Positions 61,960 to 64,000 of a DNA stretch of 64,000 nt are shown here, one piece after another. The notes under the pieces are model-generated. The model was not told where the DNA came from. It worked only from the letters and a program-made list of their open reading frames with translations, and made no database searches. Where the stretch lies: positions 158,103 to 222,102 of the forward strand of contig WFMF01000296.1 in NCBI GenBank assembly GCA_011033025.1. Reading direction: 5' to 3'. This stretch comes from Beroe forskalii. Taxonomy: Eukaryota; Ctenophora; Nuda; Beroida; Beroidae. Both the position numbers and the translations under genes were made by a program. The first letter of the stretch is position 1; each line of letters begins with the position of its first letter.

Positions 61960-62440
61960 GTAGCTGGTTTTCTACTGACACCAGTCTGTTGACACCAGTC
62001 TGATGTTCTTGTGCTGCTTGCATCGGTCTGCTGTTCTGCTGACACCAGTCTGTTGTTCTGCTGACACCAGTCCGTTGTTCTGCTGACACCAGTCTCGTGT
62101 TCTGAGGTCCCCAGTCTGGTCTTCTGCTGACAACAGTCTGGTCTTCTAGAACACAATGCATGTTGTTCTACTGACACCAGTCTGGTGTTCTGCTGACACC
62201 AGTCCGGTGTTCTGCTGACACCAGTCTGGTATTCTGCTGACACCAGTCTGATGATCTGCTGACACCAGTCTGGAATTCTGCTGACCCCAGTCTGATGATC
62301 TGCTGACACCAGTCTGGTGTTTTGCTGTCAACCAGTCTGATGTTCTGCTGACACCAGTCCGGTGTTCTGCTGACACCAGTCCAGTGTCCTGCTGACACCA
62401 GTCGGGTGTTCTGCTGACACCAGTCTGGTGGTTTGTGAGG
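61960..62440 (+). repeat. 22-bp minisatellite, about 20 units
   Basis: Unit TTCTGCTGACACCAGTCTGGTG, less its last two bases in some copies, with variants at GGTG/GATG and TTCTG/TCTG. Twenty-two is not a multiple of three, so all three frames stay open on the minus strand and give repeats such as CQQNTRLVSAEHRTGVSRTP; I take these as non-coding. AACACAATGCATG occurs just before the array (about 61896) and again as an interruption inside it (about 62151). Confidence 0.9.
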
Positions 62441-62490
62441 CGCGCTCTTATCTCTAAAATCGCGACTCACGATCCTTTTCGTTTCCTTCT

Positions 62491-62552
62491 CGACGATACA
62501 CCCTAGAATCTTCCAGTCTTCGATGATACACCTTAGAATCTTCCAGTCTTCG
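62491..62552 (+). repeat. 30-bp tandem duplication
   Basis: CGACGATACACCCTAGAATC... and CGATGATACACCTTAGAATC..., each continuing TTCCAGTCTT. Confidence 0.8.
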
Positions 62553-62892
62553 CCGAATGGACATCATTCCATAGTGGTTTGCTTCAACGCGTTGGGATAA
62601 GTAGGAGACAATATCAATTTTGGTCACGTGGAGCCCTTAACGTCAGAAATCTCAATTCTGATCACGAGAAGACTTTTGTTAAATCACTTCATTAATAAAT
62701 ATCATAAGAAACGAGGGAAATTTCCATTAGTATCCTGGGGGACAATTATACCCGTTCTGATAAAAGCAATTACAGTTGATAGTTGCGGCTCGATGAAAAC
62801 ATCACTTTCATTAGCGAAATAATAAGAAACGGGAAAATAAAAAATAAAAGCAATTATCTGAGGTAAACGCTTTATCTTCGACGGATTTGATT

Positions 62893-62980
62893 GGTCGACA
62901 CGTTTGATCGGGTTTGACCTATGAGTCGTCCATTGGCCCCAAGTTTTGACGTAAGAAACGCTGATTGGTCCGAGAACATT
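62893..62980 (-). promoter_or_regulatory. Cluster of three CCAAT boxes
   Basis: On the minus strand GGACCAATCAGCG, GGGCCAATGGACG and CGACCAATCAAATCC occur within 90 bp. It lies downstream of the candidate exon at 63055, so it would be intronic if that gene is real. A promoter is possible, but no TATA or initiator is evident. Confidence 0.25.
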
Positions 62981-63054
62981 GCGACGACCCTCGCCCAACA
63001 CCAGTTGCGTTACCCTTTTAAACCAAAAAAAATCCCCAGATCAACCCAACTTAC

Positions 63055-63130
63055 CTCTGCATGAAGGATTCCCCTGCATTCCCAGCAGGCTCCCCGTGTG
63101 ATCATGTTACTCTGGTCACCAAACCAAAGT
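63055..63130 (-). other. Candidate exon (76 nt) of an unrecognised minus-strand gene
   Basis: Acceptor GGTAG, then A|CTT..., and a perfect donor GAG|GTAAGT. One base completes the split codon (AG|A, Arg) from the exon at 63663; 25 codons follow, reading LWFGDQSNMITRGACWECRG and then ILHAE. The residue mix, with Trp and Cys, looks coding, but 25 codons is short. I chose the joining phase after seeing both exons, so this is a proposal. Confidence 0.35.
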
Positions 63131-63662
63131 CTACCTAGAACCCCACTCCGTTTAAGTTAGAGACAATTTCACTCTTCTCCTTGCAGTGATACTTCAAACT
63201 TTCCCCAAACAAATCCCCTTGCTTGCCATGTTCGCTATCGATATAGTTTAGTTAGCACTTTGATTGATAGTGAAGGAATAGACCGATATAGTACTACTTG
63301 ATATATGGAAAGACAAAATTCTACTTTTATTCTTTTACCTTTCCTCATTATTCTGCAAACCTTGTTTCACTCCTATTCTACACTGGGAACCAGGGAAGAG
63401 GGTAACGCGCTCATCACTAGAGGCACAATAAGCCCTCGTGATTAAAATTGTTGACTTTCTTGCTTGATTATGATTTACAGGGGAACTGGTAGCGCGTACA
63501 CCACCTAGGTTTCAGAGCCTCGTGGTGCGAGTGCCGACTCGGCTGGATATATCTATATCTAGTGAGCGGACTGGGTTAATCAGGCGAAAACAAGGGATTC
63601 GGTATTCCATCTTCATTCTACTGCTTTATCTCCCCTTACTTACTCCTTCTGATAGCACTCAC

Positions 63663-63726
63663 CTGACTAAATCCCTAGACCACTTAAAACCAACAAAACT
63701 TAGAAATCCCCCGCTCACATGGTTTG
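63663..63726 (-). other. Candidate exon (64 nt) of an unrecognised minus-strand gene
   Basis: Ends at a perfect donor CAG|GTGAGT. In the frame that joins the next candidate exon it reads NHVSGGFLSFVGFKWSRDLV plus two bases of a split codon. The acceptor (GATGTCAG) lies at the edge of the 22-bp minisatellite, whose unit contains the same GTCAG, so the 5' boundary is doubtful. Confidence 0.3.
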
Positions 63727-63882
63727 CTGACATCAGTCTGGGAGCCCTGCTGACACCAGTCTGATGTTCTGCTAACCATAAGTCTGGTGTTCTGCTGACA
63801 TCAGTCTGATGATCAGCTGACACCAGTCTGATGATCTGCTACAACCAGTCTGTTGTTCTGCTGACACCAGCCTGCCAGCTAT
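63722..63882 (+). repeat. Second block of the 22-bp minisatellite
   Basis: About seven diverged units (GCTGACATCAGTCTGGGAG, CTGCTGACACCAGTCTGATG, ...) of the array that ends 1.3 kb earlier. The interval between the blocks holds the two candidate exons. Confidence 0.85.
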
Positions 63883-64000
63883 TATCAGTCAGGTGTTAAC
63901 AGTTTACTGTTAAAACATTGAACTAAATCTCCGGGTCGAACAAAATTCGATGCAAGGAAATTTTATTAAAAACTTGACACTTATGCCCCCCGACGCTGAT

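Noticed and set aside
61863-62470. Long minus-strand frames with CQQNTRLVSAEH-type repeats
   Set aside because: Explained entirely by a 22-bp unit lacking stops in all frames.

Overview
The window is animal-type nuclear DNA, probably from a marine invertebrate. Evidence: AT-rich sequence, spliced genes with canonical GT/AG sites, a non-LTR retrotransposon, degenerate TTAGGG-like blocks, very many short inverted-repeat elements and a multi-kilobase satellite. No ribosome-binding sites, operons or CRISPR arrays are visible. I cannot name the species or phylum from sequence alone. Almost all short open frames here are chance frames, because the real coding signal is split by introns.

Layout. 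1-5 kb: short tandem duplications and one poor open frame. 5-20 kb: no convincing gene, but a dense scatter of ~90-bp CRE-containing hairpin elements (called F1 here), ~60-bp CCAAT hairpin elements (F2), fold-backs at 7893 and 17591, and a CGCG-rich minisatellite at 11049. 20-22.3 kb: a small inverted-repeat element holding an F2 copy, then a 1.16-kb hAT-like non-autonomous transposon. 22.9-23.83 kb, minus strand: the best gene in the window, a three-exon, 214-residue secreted protein with six cysteines and phase-1 introns. 28.77-30.74 kb, minus: a 5'-truncated non-LTR reverse transcriptase with an uninterrupted frame. 35.03-35.26 kb, minus: a GC-rich first exon running into a G-rich, internally duplicated intron. 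43.96-48.80 kb: a satellite array of about 14 units of ~352 bp. 50.9-52.45 kb, minus: a gene fragment with a basic, Ser-rich first exon and an array of duplicated 36-nt symmetric microexons. 54.4-56.65 kb: two fold-back elements, the larger 1453 bp long with long inverted arms, an exact 8-bp target duplication and a telomere-like core. 60.8-63.9 kb: 165-bp and 22-bp tandem repeats around two candidate minus-strand exons.

The genes do not form a pathway that I can see. The strongest unusual signals are (a) the F1 family, about 29 recognisable copies in 64 kb, each built around TGACGTCA and one flanked by a perfect 17-bp direct repeat; (b) the fold-back element at 55.2 kb; (c) the microexon array at 51 kb; and (d) the unrecognised secreted-protein gene. 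All calls come from reading the sequence; no database search was run.
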